DNA of 64,000 nucleotides from Acidipila sp. EB88 (GCF_003858395.1 NZ_QWEV01000005.1:3472001-3536000); one strand, 5' to 3'; positions 1 to 9,798 are shown, counted from the first letter of the stretch. Numbers and translations are program-made. Notes: a model not told the origin generated them from the sequence alone.

Positions 1-1051
1 CCATGCAGGCACAGCGCAGGAGAGATTCGGTAAGTGGCCCGATCAGGTCGACCGCCTCAGCGATGGGTATGAAGCGTCCGGGTTCGATGGGGCCGAGAGT
101 CGGGCTCGTCCAACGGGCCAGGGCCTCGAACGCGCGAATCCTGCCGGTGGCAAGATCCACGAGCGGCTGATAGATAGGGCGAATGGCATGCGTGGCGACG
201 GCTACACGCAGCTCCTGCTCCAGAATGTCGCGCTCGCGAATACGCGCATCCATCTCTGCTTCAAAGAAACACAACGTGGAGCGGCCTTCCTCCTTCGCCC
301 GGTAGAGGGCTATGTCTGCTCTCCGAAGGAGGTGCTCGGCACTCACGCCATTCAGGGGGCAAAGCGCGATGCCGATAGAGACACCCACCTTGTGATCGCG
401 ACCGTTCACACGAATCGGTTGCTCGAGTTGCTCGATGAGACGCAGCCCGAGGCTCGTCGCGGCTTCCGGGCCATTCAGGTGGGTTCCAAGCACGCCGAAC
501 TCGTCGCCGCCTAAGCGGGCGAGAAGATCGCCCTCTCTCAGGGCGGCTGAGAAGCGTGCTGCCACCTGGATTAGGAGTTGGTCACCTGCGGCGTGGCCGG
601 CCGTGTCATTCACATGCTTGAAGCTGTTCAGGTCCAGCAGAAACAAGGCATGGCATGCGCCTAGCCGCGGCGCCGTCTCGCCGGCCATCTTCAATGCATC
701 TTCAAACTGGCGTCTGTTGGAAAGTCCAGTGAGTGTGTCCTGGTAGGCGAGCGAACGTATCTCGCGCTCGGCCGCCTGGCGAAGCCCTGCTTCCAGTTTG
801 TCGCGCAACAGTCGCTGGATGGCCCAGGTAAGTCCAACCACCAGGACGGCGATGACACCGAACAACTCGTCCACTTCAAGCGAAGTGGATCGCACCAGCC
901 AGTTGTCGGTCCTGCGAAATATGTCGTAGTTGCGCCCGATGTACAAAGCAACGAAGGTCGCTGCCGCAACCAGCGTAAAGTTTCTCTTCGCAGTGCTGGA
1001 AGAGCGGACTTTAATCCCTGAGGTGCTCGGTCGCCGTGGAGAGCTCGTCAC
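1..1051 (-). CDS. GGDEF/EAL membrane protein (cyclic-di-GMP turnover), 3' end outside window
   Basis: The minus frame is open from position 1051 to the left edge. I chose the GTG start at 1051 because AAGGAG lies four bases upstream (1056-1061). The N-terminus has two hydrophobic segments (about residues 25-40 and 75-95), then a GGDEF domain with DTLTGLSNRR near its start and an intact GGDEF active-site motif (codons 497-511), then the beginning of an EAL domain containing YQPLVDLATG and FEALARW. Such proteins make cyclic-di-GMP with the GGDEF domain and can degrade it with EAL. The motif suggests an active cyclase; EAL catalytic residues beyond the first motif lie outside the window, so phosphodiesterase activity cannot be judged. 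Inner-membrane location is inferred from the two segments. Confidence 0.9.
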   Translation of the reverse strand, partial: MTSSPRRPSTSGIKVRSSSTAKRNFTLVAAATFVALYIGRNYDIFRRTDNWLVRSTSLEVDELFGVIAVLVVGLTWAIQRLLRDKLEAGLRQAAEREIRSLAYQDTLTGLSNRRQFEDALKMAGETAPRLGACHALFLLDLNSFKHVNDTAGHAAGDQLLIQVAARFSAALREGDLLARLGGDEFGVLGTHLNGPEAATSLGLRLIEQLEQPIRVNGRDHKVGVSIGIALCPLNGVSAEHLLRRADIALYRAKEEGRSTLCFFEAEMDARIRERDILEQELRVAVATHAIRPIYQPLVDLATGRIRAFEALARWTSPTLGPIEPGRFIPIAEAVDLIGPLTESLLRCACM

Positions 1052-1608
1052 TGTACTCCTTAGCTCAATCCTTTTCCTTTGTATGAAGAAGAACTGTCTA
1101 AATGCGTATGAGTGGTATACACAGCTCCAGAGGCACGAACTGTTTCTCGTCAGACAAACGGCATGAAAAGTAACACGAAGATACCCTTCGAAGAAGTCCC
1201 CTCGCTGCGCCTGTAACTACGAGAGATTGCTGCCGTACGGTGGCAAGGAACGCGGACCTGGTGGGCTCAAGCTTCCAGAAGACGCCTGGCTTTGTTGATC
1301 CGGAAGCGGCTCCTGGATCGAAAGCCGTCTTGGCAGGCACCCAGCCGGAGAGACACGATTTGCGTGCTGAGCGTGCTTTGGCAGCGAGCAAGACAGCGTT
1401 CGCGGTGGCTCCTCTGCATGCGAGCCGGGAAGTGGATGTTCCCGAAGGGAGACTGAACGCCGCTCACCTTTTTTAAAGACAAAGCTGCCCTTCGCTTTGA
1501 CACTCTCATGCTGCGTGATGAAACGCTGCACTCTGTCGACAGGTTTACCTAGAAAGGCACTGCTTTGAGTGTCCCGCTCATCGCAAAGCTACGGCGTGCG
1601 AATCCGAA
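1052..1608. other. Intergenic, no gene recognised
   Basis: About 560 bases between the start of the GGDEF/EAL gene and the 3' end of the DUF1440 gene. Short open frames exist on both strands, but none has a ribosome site plus recognisable protein features. I see no convincing terminator. Confidence 0.5.
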
Positions 1609-2106
1609 CTAACTCGCTGCTATGGCGGAGCGCCTCTTCCATCGCCTCATGAGCAATCGTCGAACCGCCTCAACCGACATGCCATACATCGCATGCGTAA
1701 GGATCTCGCTCTTCTGCTCGCGTGCGGGTTGCTGCAAGGGCGGCTCGTTGAGTCCGAGCAAGGGCAGGATCGATTCGTGCGTGCTCAAAAGGACTACTTC
1801 GCCAAAAACGATGCCGTATCCTGCCGTAACAATGGGCGCGAATTCGGCGGCTGCTCCGTACACGGCACCGATGCCAACGCTGAACGTCCAGTGAAACGCT
1901 TGGGTGGCGAGAGTCTGCAGAGGCTTGCTCAAGGAATGACCTGCAACCTTCTCGGCCAGGATCGCGGGGGGTGGCTTCTGGCCCTGCGTGCGCGGAGGAT
2001 AGATGAGCTCGCCCACAAGCTTGCTGACGCCGCCCGCAACGCCGCCAAGTGCTCCGGCGAGCAGGCCAAAGGCTACAAGACGGCGGCCATGATTGAGAAT
2101 TTCCAT
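1609..2106 (-). CDS. DUF1440 / YagU-like small membrane protein
   Basis: 165 residues from the ATG at 2106. The frame is open further upstream to 2283, but that part reads as arginine-rich non-protein, while at 2106 a membrane protein begins (MEILNHGRRL then a glycine-rich hydrophobic stretch). Three hydrophobic segments are visible, around residues 8-32, 70-92 and 95-120; the tail is basic (RRLLMRRWKRR). Length and layout fit the DUF1440/YagU family of inner-membrane proteins of unclear function. No good ribosome site is seen, so the start is tentative. It stands alone. Family call is from overall character, not from a catalytic motif. Confidence 0.55.
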   Translation of the reverse strand: MEILNHGRRLVAFGLLAGALGGVAGGVSKLVGELIYPPRTQGQKPPPAILAEKVAGHSLSKPLQTLATQAFHWTFSVGIGAVYGAAAEFAPIVTAGYGIVFGEVVLLSTHESILPLLGLNEPPLQQPAREQKSEILTHAMYGMSVEAVRRLLMRRWKRRSAIAAS

Positions 2107-2565
2107 ATTCTGATTCTGATGCGCGCTCCCGGGAAGAGTATGGTCAAGCGTCGCGCGCACACGCAGTAGCAGCTTTACGGCGTTCAGCGGACGTGGTCGA
2201 TATCTGCCAGCAGCCTCGCACATGCCGCCACCTAACGCAAACCCGTAACGCCCTGAGATCCGTTCGTTGCGTGGGGCCAGCACCCTGCGATGCTCGAGCT
2301 TTTGAAGAGCACCGCTGTGACGAAGACAAGAAGCTTAGAAGACAAGTGCCACAACGCACATCCGACAAAAGTCGAGGAGCCGAGCAAAAAACAGCACGAA
2401 TGTATCTGCTGTCCCACCTCGCATACATGCACGTCTGCGCTCGGAACGTACGCTGTTTGAAAGTTCCCAACTCACTGCGGGAACAGGTACCATCCACTCG
2501 AATGATCGCCCGCTTGTTACGGCGGCCAGCGATAGACTTCTCCTTGTGAAGGAGCACACCCATCG
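2107..2565. other. Intergenic region between divergent genes
   Basis: Holds the promoters of the DUF1440 gene (leftward) and the sugar dehydrogenase operon (rightward). An AAGGAG ribosome site near 2550 belongs to the gene starting at 2566. Open frames here lack protein-like features. Confidence 0.45.
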
Positions 2566-3606
2566 ATGAAATCGCTCCTGCTTAGCGCGTACAACCAGTT
2601 GGAAATTGCAGAACAGCCGACACCCCCGGTCGGCCCGACCGACGTGCTGATCCGTGTGGAAGCCTGCGGCATCTGCGGCAGCGATGTGCATGGCTACGAT
2701 GGATCTTCTGGCCGTCGCATTCCGCCTATCATCATGGGGCACGAAGCTGCCGGCACAGTGGCCGCTTTCGGTGCCGCGGTCCATGACCTGCAGGAGGGCG
2801 ATCGCGTCACCTTTGATTCGACCGTGTTCTGTGGACGGTGCGAGTACTGCGCGAACGGCGACGTGAACCTGTGTGAGTCACGGCAGGTCGTGGGCGTTTC
2901 CTGCGGTGAGTACAGGCGCAACGGGGCATTCGCGGAATATGTCGCTGTGCCGCGCCATATTCTTCACCATCTGCCCGACGCAATCACTTTCCCGCAGGCC
3001 GCCATGCTGGAGGCCGTCTCCGTAGCCCTACATGCTGTGCGTGTTTCAGCGCTTTCCGGAGGAGAAACAGCGCTGGTCCTCGGTGCGGGGATGATTGGAT
3101 TGTTGACCCTCCAGGCAGCGCATGTGGCCGGGTGTTCCCGCGTATTCATCGCGGATGTGGATGCAACTCGGCTGGAGCTGGCGCGCGCGGTAGGTGGCAA
3201 CGACCTGATCCATGCGTCGGGGCAGGAGCTGGTGGCGGAAGTGCTGCGCCTGACCGGCGGTACGGGCGTCGATGTTGTGTTTGAAGCAGTGGGCAATGAC
3301 GAAACGGTCTCTGCTGCCATCGATTGCACCCGCAAGGGTGGCACTGTCACGCTGATCGGCAACATCGCGAAAGCCGTGACGTTGCCACTGCAGAAGGTGG
3401 TGACACGCCAGATCCGGCTTCAGGGTTCCTGTGCGTCTGCCGGCGAGTACGCCGAGGCGATTGAGTTGATCGAGAAAGGCAAAATCACGGTAGATCCTCT
3501 GATCACCTCGGTGGCGGCACTCGAAGAGGGTCCGCGCTGGTTTGAGCGTCTGCATGCCCGTGAACCAAATCTGATGAAGGTGATCCTGAGTCCGACACAT
3601 GCGTGA
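2566..3606 (+). CDS. Zinc-dependent medium-chain dehydrogenase (polyol/sugar type, GatD-like)
   Basis: 346 residues, normal for the zinc MDR family that oxidises polyols, sugars or their phosphates with NAD(P). Catalytic zinc ligands are visible at Cys37 (in ACGICGSD) and His59-Glu60 (GHE). The structural zinc loop has Cys89, 92, 95 and 103 (CGRCEYC then C). The Rossmann motif GAGMIG is at 173-178. It resembles galactitol-1-phosphate/sorbitol dehydrogenases more than ethanol dehydrogenases, but the substrate cannot be read. Its end overlaps the next gene, an SDR, by eight bases, so the two are translationally coupled and probably act in one sugar or sugar-acid route with the nearby transporter and glycosidase. 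Confidence 0.85.
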   Translation: MKSLLLSAYNQLEIAEQPTPPVGPTDVLIRVEACGICGSDVHGYDGSSGRRIPPIIMGHEAAGTVAAFGAAVHDLQEGDRVTFDSTVFCGRCEYCANGDVNLCESRQVVGVSCGEYRRNGAFAEYVAVPRHILHHLPDAITFPQAAMLEAVSVALHAVRVSALSGGETALVLGAGMIGLLTLQAAHVAGCSRVFIADVDATRLELARAVGGNDLIHASGQELVAEVLRLTGGTGVDVVFEAVGNDETVSAAIDCTRKGGTVTLIGNIAKAVTLPLQKVVTRQIRLQGSCASAGEYAEAIELIEKGKITVDPLITSVAALEEGPRWFERLHAREPNLMKVILSPTHA

Positions 3607-4408
3607 AAAGGAACCGTTCGATCTCACAGGGCAGGTAGCACTTGTGACCGGCACGAGCCGTGGCCTGGGACAGTATTTTGCCCGGGCGCTCGCACGCGCA
3701 GGCGCAGACCTAGTTCTTACCAGCAGGGATCGCAGCAGCCTTGCACCCTTTGAAGCCGAAATCCGGAGCATGGGTCGTCGAGCAGTTTCGCTCGAGCTCG
3801 ATGTGCAGGATTTTGGCAGCATCGAGCGCATGGCGCACGCGGCACACGCTGCCTTCCCGCAGATCCACATCCTCGTCAACAATGCGGGCTGCAATGTGCG
3901 CAAGCCAGCACTGGCCGTCACCTGGGATGACTGGAACAAGGTGCTCGATACCAATCTGCGCGGGACCTTTTTCGTGGCGCAGGCCATGGCACGCAGCATG
4001 ATCGAGCATGGCTATGGTCGAATCATCAACATCGGCTCCGTTACCAGCGTGTTTGGCTACGCCGGGCTTGCCCCGTATGGAGCAAGCCGCGGCGGTGTGC
4101 GCCAGCTCACCATGAGTCTCGCGGATGATTGGGGACAGCACGGTGTGACGGTGAACTGCCTGGCGCCGGGCTGGTTTCGCACGGAGCAGAACAAAGTGTT
4201 GTACGAGAACCAGGAGTGGGTTGATTACCTCGTGGACCGCATCCCGGTGAAGCGCCCGGGCGAGCCACGAGATTTGGATGGCGCGGTGGTTTTTCTCGCG
4301 TCCGAATCGAGCCGCTATGTAACCGGGCAGACGCTGTTGATCGATGGCGGTATCTCTACCGGTGCAACGCGTGCGACCACCACAAAGCCTGGCGGCAAAG
4401 CTGGATAG
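3599..4408 (+). CDS. SDR-family oxidoreductase, gluconate 5-dehydrogenase-like, with YxxxR active site
   Basis: 269 residues. Classical SDR features: cofactor loop TGTSRGLG (17-24), NNAG (94-97), catalytic Ser147 region (NIGSVTS) and Tyr160. The expected YxxxK is YGASR, so position 164 is arginine rather than the lysine that normally lowers the tyrosine pKa. The C-terminus ends in the usual TGQTLLIDGGIS. Overall it resembles 2-deoxygluconate or gluconate 5-dehydrogenases. ATG at 3599 lies inside the end of the upstream dehydrogenase, indicating coupling. The arginine may be a feature of this subfamily rather than a defect, since the rest is well kept. Confidence 0.85.
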   Translation: MREKEPFDLTGQVALVTGTSRGLGQYFARALARAGADLVLTSRDRSSLAPFEAEIRSMGRRAVSLELDVQDFGSIERMAHAAHAAFPQIHILVNNAGCNVRKPALAVTWDDWNKVLDTNLRGTFFVAQAMARSMIEHGYGRIINIGSVTSVFGYAGLAPYGASRGGVRQLTMSLADDWGQHGVTVNCLAPGWFRTEQNKVLYENQEWVDYLVDRIPVKRPGEPRDLDGAVVFLASESSRYVTGQTLLIDGGISTGATRATTTKPGGKAG

Positions 4409-4420
4409 GAACTTGGTTCG

Positions 4421-5311
4421 TCAGGGCAGTGGCTTGAGGAAGCCCTCGGTGCTGAGCCAGCCAAGAAAGAGCGACGGCCACAGTGCCGCGTTGCCCACTG
4501 TCGTGCTGCGCAGTCCAAACCCATGACCAGTCTTGGCGAAGATATGCAACTCGACTGGAACGCCGACTTGTTTGAGCTGCAGGTAGAGTGCCGGCAGACG
4601 TTCGGAGATGTCCGCCCGGTCGTCTGCACCACAGGCAAGGAAAGCGGGTGGGGTGTGCGCCGACAGCGACAGGGTGGGTTCGCGAGCGATCCCAGGGTAG
4701 ATCAGGCCTTGGAATGCAGGCAGCGCGTTTTCACGATCGACGGGATCGACACTGCCCACGTCTGCCACCACAGGCCGCGTGCTGATCAGGGCTGCGAGCT
4801 CTCCGCCAGCCGAAAAGCCGATGACGCCGACCCGCTGCGTGTCGATGCCCCAGCTTGCTGCGTGGCTGCGTATCAGGCGTATAGCGCGCCGCGTGTCCTC
4901 AAGCTCCGTACCATCGATCGTGTACGTGGACCCGGGCTCACGAGCAAGCCGATACTTCAGAACGAACGCCGCGATGCCGCGCTCGCTCAGCCACTCCGCT
5001 ACGTTGCGGCCTTCGTGATCGATCCATATTTCGCTATGGCCACCGCCTGGAATCACCAGCACCCCGGCACCGGTCGCGGCGGCCCTGGTTGGCAGAAACG
5101 CGGTGATCGACGGCTGGTGCACCCCGGAGACAACGTGGTCTCCCTCTGGGCTGAGCCGGACATTTTCGACAGACGTTTTGCCCTCGGAGCCCGGCGCACC
5201 ACCCGGCCACAGGAGCAGTACCGGTTGCTGCGCGACTGCAGCAGTGCCCGCCAGAAGGCACAGGGCAAACGTTGCCAACACTCCAAGCGCCATTGATTTC
5301 CAAAGCCGCAT
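4421..5311 (-). CDS. Secreted alpha/beta hydrolase (carbohydrate esterase-like)
   Basis: 296 residues from the ATG at 5311; the frame extends to 5359 but this start gives a clean signal peptide (MRLWKSMALGVLATFALCLL, cleavage after AVA) and has GAGGG-like purines upstream. The mature protein has the oxyanion loop VIPGGGHSE, the nucleophile elbow GFSAGGE, a late Asp (GADDRADI) and the catalytic His in KTGHGFGL. This matches the acetyl-xylan/feruloyl esterase-like branch of dienelactone-type hydrolases, acting outside the cytoplasm on acetylated or feruloylated polysaccharide. Its 3' end faces the dehydrogenase/SDR pair 12 bases away; it diverges from the MFS transporter. Confidence 0.85.
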   Translation of the reverse strand: MRLWKSMALGVLATFALCLLAGTAAVAQQPVLLLWPGGAPGSEGKTSVENVRLSPEGDHVVSGVHQPSITAFLPTRAAATGAGVLVIPGGGHSEIWIDHEGRNVAEWLSERGIAAFVLKYRLAREPGSTYTIDGTELEDTRRAIRLIRSHAASWGIDTQRVGVIGFSAGGELAALISTRPVVADVGSVDPVDRENALPAFQGLIYPGIAREPTLSLSAHTPPAFLACGADDRADISERLPALYLQLKQVGVPVELHIFAKTGHGFGLRSTTVGNAALWPSLFLGWLSTEGFLKPLP

Positions 5312-5527
5312 TTCTTTCCCTCTTCGGTAGCACAGCAATCTTCGTCCATGTGACAGCAAGTGGCGACTGACGAGAGCATCAGCTTACACTTGCGCCGTCG
5401 ACTGCTGCTTAGCAAACACACTTCACTCGACCGCTCCACGCTCTGCGGCGAAGTTCAATCCAGTGGATCGTCAGCACAGCAATACTCACCGATGTGCCGC
5501 GCAGGATCGTAACCGAAGGGGAAGCCA

Positions 5528-6835
5528 TTGAGCAATGCTGAGCACACTCTGCAACCTGCGCCGTTACAAGGCCGATGGCGCATCGCGCTGCTTCTTGGAT
5601 TCGGCGTCCTCGTCAATTACTTCGACCGCGTGAACCTTTCCGTGTCGCATGCGGCACTGGTCACAACGTTTGGTATCTCGGATGTCATCTTCGGCTACCT
5701 GTCCAGCGCCTACAGCCTGACATATGCGATGTGCCAGCTGCCGGTCGGTATCCTGCTGGACCGGTTCGGCGTGCGCCGCGTCGGCATCGTCTCCACGTTT
5801 CTCTGGAGCCTTGCGTCCTTCGCCTCTGCGCTGACGCCAAGTGTGGGCGGCTTCTTCGCATCGCGCTTTCTCCTCGGCGTCGGAGAGGCGCCTACTTTCC
5901 CTGGTTACGCGAAAGCTATCGGCCTCTGGTTTCCGCCGGAAGAGCGAAGCTTCGCAACGGCGATCTTCGACGCAGCTGCCAAGTTCGCCTCGGCTATTGG
6001 CGTTCCGCTCATTGGCTTTGTGCTGCTGCAAATTGGCTGGCGCTTAAGTTTCGCGCTGACCGGCGTGGTGAGCCTCCTGTTCCTGGGGCTTTTCGCCCAG
6101 GGGTATCGCGACCCCTCGGCCGCCGTCCGGAACGCGCACGCAGATGACAGCAGTGAAGAGACGGCCTCAAGCCGCGCAATCTCCGAGCCTTTTACGGCCA
6201 CTGGAGACTCTCTCGGCTCTCTGTTGAAACAACGCAAGGTTCTGGGCCTGGCGCTTGGCTTTGGCGCCTACAACTACGTGTTCTACCTGCTGCTGACATG
6301 GCTACCCAGCTACCTGTCGTCCGCGCTGCACATCGACCTTCTGCACTCGTTCCTCTACACCGGCGTGCCTTGGCTCTTTGCCACTGCGACGGACCTTTTA
6401 ATCGGCGGCCTTCTGGCCGACCACCTCATTCAGCGTGGATGGAACGCGAGCCGTGTACGCAAAACCATTCTTGTGGGTGGAACCGCCTTCGGCCTCTGCA
6501 TTCTTGGGGCCGTGCACACGCACAGCGCGCCTGTCGCATTGCTGTGGATCTCGATCTCAATCGGTGGCCTGGCAGCGGCCTCGCCAATTGGCTGGTCGAT
6601 CCCCTCGCTCATTGCACGCCCCGAGGACGTCGGCAAAGTGGGTGGGATTGTGAATTTCTCGAACCAGGTCTCCGGCATCGCGGCCCCCATCATCACTGGT
6701 CATCTGGTGTACGCGATGCACTCTTTCGCGTGGGCGTTTCGACTATCGGCGATCTACCTCGTCATTGGCATCGCTGGATATGTCTTTCTGCTGGGCAAGA
6801 TCGAGATGCCGCGCGAGCACGGCCAGCAAGGATGA
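5528..6835 (+). CDS. MFS transporter, anion:cation symporter (sugar-acid) type
   Basis: 435 residues, about 12 membrane segments with a charged central loop (about residues 200-235). The start is TTG with GAAGGGGAAG upstream; no ATG occurs near the protein start. The first helix carries NYFDRVNLSVSHAAL, the signature region of the ACS family (hexuronate, glucarate, galactonate and related carboxylates), and the loop 2-3 motif appears as GILLDRFGVRRV. It probably imports a sugar acid or similar product released outside by the neighbouring esterase and GH3 enzyme, to be oxidised by the adjacent dehydrogenases. The exact substrate is inference. Confidence 0.87.
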   Translation: MSNAEHTLQPAPLQGRWRIALLLGFGVLVNYFDRVNLSVSHAALVTTFGISDVIFGYLSSAYSLTYAMCQLPVGILLDRFGVRRVGIVSTFLWSLASFASALTPSVGGFFASRFLLGVGEAPTFPGYAKAIGLWFPPEERSFATAIFDAAAKFASAIGVPLIGFVLLQIGWRLSFALTGVVSLLFLGLFAQGYRDPSAAVRNAHADDSSEETASSRAISEPFTATGDSLGSLLKQRKVLGLALGFGAYNYVFYLLLTWLPSYLSSALHIDLLHSFLYTGVPWLFATATDLLIGGLLADHLIQRGWNASRVRKTILVGGTAFGLCILGAVHTHSAPVALLWISISIGGLAAASPIGWSIPSLIARPEDVGKVGGIVNFSNQVSGIAAPIITGHLVYAMHSFAWAFRLSAIYLVIGIAGYVFLLGKIEMPREHGQQG

Positions 6836-6912
6836 GGCCGCTACTCCCCAGGTGCGACCTGATGCTCAACCCCGCCGGCTGCGTAGGCGTGCCAGTGCAA
6901 TCGCGGCCTCGT

Positions 6913-9612
6913 TCACCGAGGCAGGTCCTTATGCCCCTGCACTGCAAACGTCGCTGCCTGGTTGCTGCCAGCTCCCGGCAGCGCGCCACCCACGCTAACG
7001 GTGTACTGCCCTTCCATCACGGAGCGGACACCCTGCGCATCCACCTCGCTCATCGCGCGAGGGTCTACGGTGAATGCAAGCTGAACCGAGGCGCCGGCCT
7101 TGAGGTGAACGCGGCGAAAGCCTGCCAGTACCAGGCGCGGCGATACCGAGGTACGGGGCTGCGCAAGGTAAAGCTCGGCGACTTCATCCCCATCTACGCG
7201 GCTGGTGTTCTTCACCACCGCCTCCACCTGTACTGGCTCGCCGGCGCTCACTTTTTCCGCCTTTATCCTGAGCCCACTATAGGTGAAGCTGCTGTAGCTT
7301 AGCCCGAAGCCGAAAGGAAACAGGGGACTGCTTGTGAGATAGCGATACGTTCGTCCCGACATGGAGTAATCCTCGAATGCCGGGAGTTGAGCAAGCGAAT
7401 GGTAAAACGTCACCGGCAATCGACCGGCGGGATTGTTGGCTCCAGACAGGGTTTCGGCAATCGCATTGCCGCCTTCTTCCCCGGGGTACCACGCCTCCAG
7501 GATGGCCGCGGCATGCTCCGCAGCGAAGTTCACGGCAAGCGCGGAGCCGTTTTCGAGCACCACCACGACCGGCTTGCCCGTAGCGACCAGTGCTTTCAGC
7601 AAGTCCTCCTGCGTGTCAGGCAAGTCGATGGCGGTGCGGTCACCGCCGGCAAAGCCACTCAGCTTGATGGGCATCTCTTCGCCCTCGAGCGAGGGCGAGA
7701 GTCCAAGGCAGGCAACGATGACATTGGCCTTGCGAGCCGCGGCCACTGCTTCCTCCCGCAGCACCTGTGCAGGCGCCTGCCAAGTTAGATCGATCCCGGC
7801 GCTCCCGCTGCCGTGCAGGTACTCCAGGCGAATCGTGTGCGGCTGTACCCCATCGAGGTGGACCGCGGCATCCAGCACCGCTCCACGTTCGCCTGTCTTT
7901 CCCGCGCTGCTCTGCAGCAGCAGCTTGTCGTCGAGATATAGGCGGAAGTTCTCCGCGTTCTCACAGGCATAGCAATAGTTAATGCGGACACCGAGCCTGT
8001 AATCGCCCGCGGCGGGCGGCACAAACACGCCGCTCCAGCGTACAGAGTAATCGTTGCGCTGGAGACCTGCGACAGGCACCACCTTGTCCCAGTTGAAGTT
8101 GATATTCCGATCCGTGCGCACCAACACAGGCTGACCGCTGAAATCCTTGGCGTTGAAGTACTCGCCTTTCAACCCGAACTCCGCGCTGCCCGCCGCTGGG
8201 TGCAATGCGTTGTGTTCGATCGGCATGGCGAAGCCTTCTGCGAGGCTGGAGCCCATAGCGTAGCGGACCTGGGCTGTCGAGAAGTGCCTGCTGATGCCAT
8301 CGAATGGATACACCGGGCTGGGCGGTGGACCGTTGTAGTTGCCCTGCAGCGACTGCACCAGTTCAGCCGTGGGACCCACGACGGCGATGTTGCCGATCGT
8401 TTGCTTGAGCGGTAGCACGCCATCGTTCTTCAACAGCGTCATGGCTTCGCGCGCCGCCTGGAGCGAGATCTGGCGGTGCGCGTCCGAGTTGTTTTCATTA
8501 AACGGGATGCGCCCATACGCATAGCTTGCCGGCGGGTCGAACATGCCCAACCGGAAGCGTGCGCGGAACAGGCGCTTCAGCGATATGTCCAACTCCGCTT
8601 CCGTAATGAGGTTCTGGTGTACTGCGTCGACCAGTGCCGGGAACGCCTGTCCCTTCGCGAAGCCGCACTCGAGATCCGTCCCGGCTTTCACCGAGGCCGC
8701 CGCGGCATGTGCCATGTCCGGGGCGTAGTGGTGGCCAGTGTTGACGTCTGCCACCGCAGCGCAGTCGCTGGTGACATAGCCTTCGAAGTGCCAATCGTTG
8801 CGAAGGTGCTCCTGCAGCAGCATGGCATTGGCACATGCCGGTGCGCCGTCAATGGAGTTGTAGGCGCACATCACAGATTGCGCGTGGCCCTCGGTGACGG
8901 CGGCCCGGAACGCCGGCAGGTACGTGTCCTCGAGGTCGTGGGCGGAGACATCCACGTTGGCACGATGACGCGTCGACTCAGGACCACTGTGCACGGCATA
9001 GTGCTTGGGCGTTGACACCAGCTTGAGATACTTTGGATCGTCTCCCTGCATGCCGGTCACAAAAGCAACGCCCATGCGTGCTGTGAGGAACGGATCCTCC
9101 CCGTACGTCTCCTGCCCGCGACCCCAGCGGGGATCACGAAAGATATTGATGTTGGGCGCCCAGAAGGTAAGGCCGAAAAACGCCTCATGATCGTTGTCGC
9201 GCATGGCCTGGTTGTACTTGGCGCGCGCCTCGGTAGAGATCGTTTCGCCCATCCGGTGCACCAGGGCCGTATCCCATGTGGCTGCCATGCCGATCACCTG
9301 CGGAAAGTTCGTGGCATAGCCTGCGAAAGCCACGCCATGCAGGCTTTCGTTCCACCAGTCATACCTGGGCACGCCAAGCCTGGGGATCGCAGGCGCATGA
9401 TCGCGCATCTGCTCGACCTTCTCCTCCAGGGTCATCTGGCCAATTAGCGCGTCGACGCGTTGCTCCAGGGGCAGGGAAACGTCGACCCAGGGCTGGGCAG
9501 AGTTGGCAACCGGGCGGGTCTGCGCGAGGCCCGGCTGACTTGCCGGCAATTGCAGAAGCGAACCAAGCAAAAGAATAAGCAGAACACAGAGACGCGGCGT
9601 GCTGGGGGCCAA
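6913..9612 (-). CDS. Secreted GH3 beta-xylosidase/beta-glucosidase with PA14 insertion
   Basis: 899 residues from a TTG at 9612, chosen because AAGGAG lies seven bases upstream and a signal peptide follows directly (hydrophobic VLLILLLGSLL, ending near GLAQ). The frame is open to a weaker TTG at 9690. The GH3 N-terminal barrel has DPRWGRGQETYGEDP and KHYAVHSGPE; the catalytic nucleophile is the Asp in GYVTSDCAAV (about residue 283). The second domain is interrupted by a PA14 module (about 475-620, FGLKGEYFNAKDFSG onward), and the C-terminus is fibronectin-III-like. The CAYN...C spacing before the nucleophile is typical of xylan 1,4-beta-xylosidase-type GH3 enzymes. It faces the MFS gene end to end. 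Confidence 0.9.
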   Translation of the reverse strand: MAPSTPRLCVLLILLLGSLLQLPASQPGLAQTRPVANSAQPWVDVSLPLEQRVDALIGQMTLEEKVEQMRDHAPAIPRLGVPRYDWWNESLHGVAFAGYATNFPQVIGMAATWDTALVHRMGETISTEARAKYNQAMRDNDHEAFFGLTFWAPNINIFRDPRWGRGQETYGEDPFLTARMGVAFVTGMQGDDPKYLKLVSTPKHYAVHSGPESTRHRANVDVSAHDLEDTYLPAFRAAVTEGHAQSVMCAYNSIDGAPACANAMLLQEHLRNDWHFEGYVTSDCAAVADVNTGHHYAPDMAHAAAASVKAGTDLECGFAKGQAFPALVDAVHQNLITEAELDISLKRLFRARFRLGMFDPPASYAYGRIPFNENNSDAHRQISLQAAREAMTLLKNDGVLPLKQTIGNIAVVGPTAELVQSLQGNYNGPPPSPVYPFDGISRHFSTAQVRYAMGSSLAEGFAMPIEHNALHPAAGSAEFGLKGEYFNAKDFSGQPVLVRTDRNINFNWDKVVPVAGLQRNDYSVRWSGVFVPPAAGDYRLGVRINYCYACENAENFRLYLDDKLLLQSSAGKTGERGAVLDAAVHLDGVQPHTIRLEYLHGSGSAGIDLTWQAPAQVLREEAVAAARKANVIVACLGLSPSLEGEEMPIKLSGFAGGDRTAIDLPDTQEDLLKALVATGKPVVVVLENGSALAVNFAAEHAAAILEAWYPGEEGGNAIAETLSGANNPAGRLPVTFYHSLAQLPAFEDYSMSGRTYRYLTSSPLFPFGFGLSYSSFTYSGLRIKAEKVSAGEPVQVEAVVKNTSRVDGDEVAELYLAQPRTSVSPRLVLAGFRRVHLKAGASVQLAFTVDPRAMSEVDAQGVRSVMEGQYTVSVGGALPGAGSNQAATFAVQGHKDLPR

Positions 9613-9798
9613 AGCAGGACTCCTTCGCGCATACAAGCGAGGCTGATCTTTGAACGCAGCAAGTATCCGCGCCGGGCGCACCTGCGTCAATCCTCAGCTA
9701 ACCATGACGTCGCGGCGGAGGGGGAGCATTGTGGCCGGAAGCCCTGCAGGGGTGTGCGGTCCGGGTGGTCCGCACACGGTCGCAGGCGTTAGGAGGTG

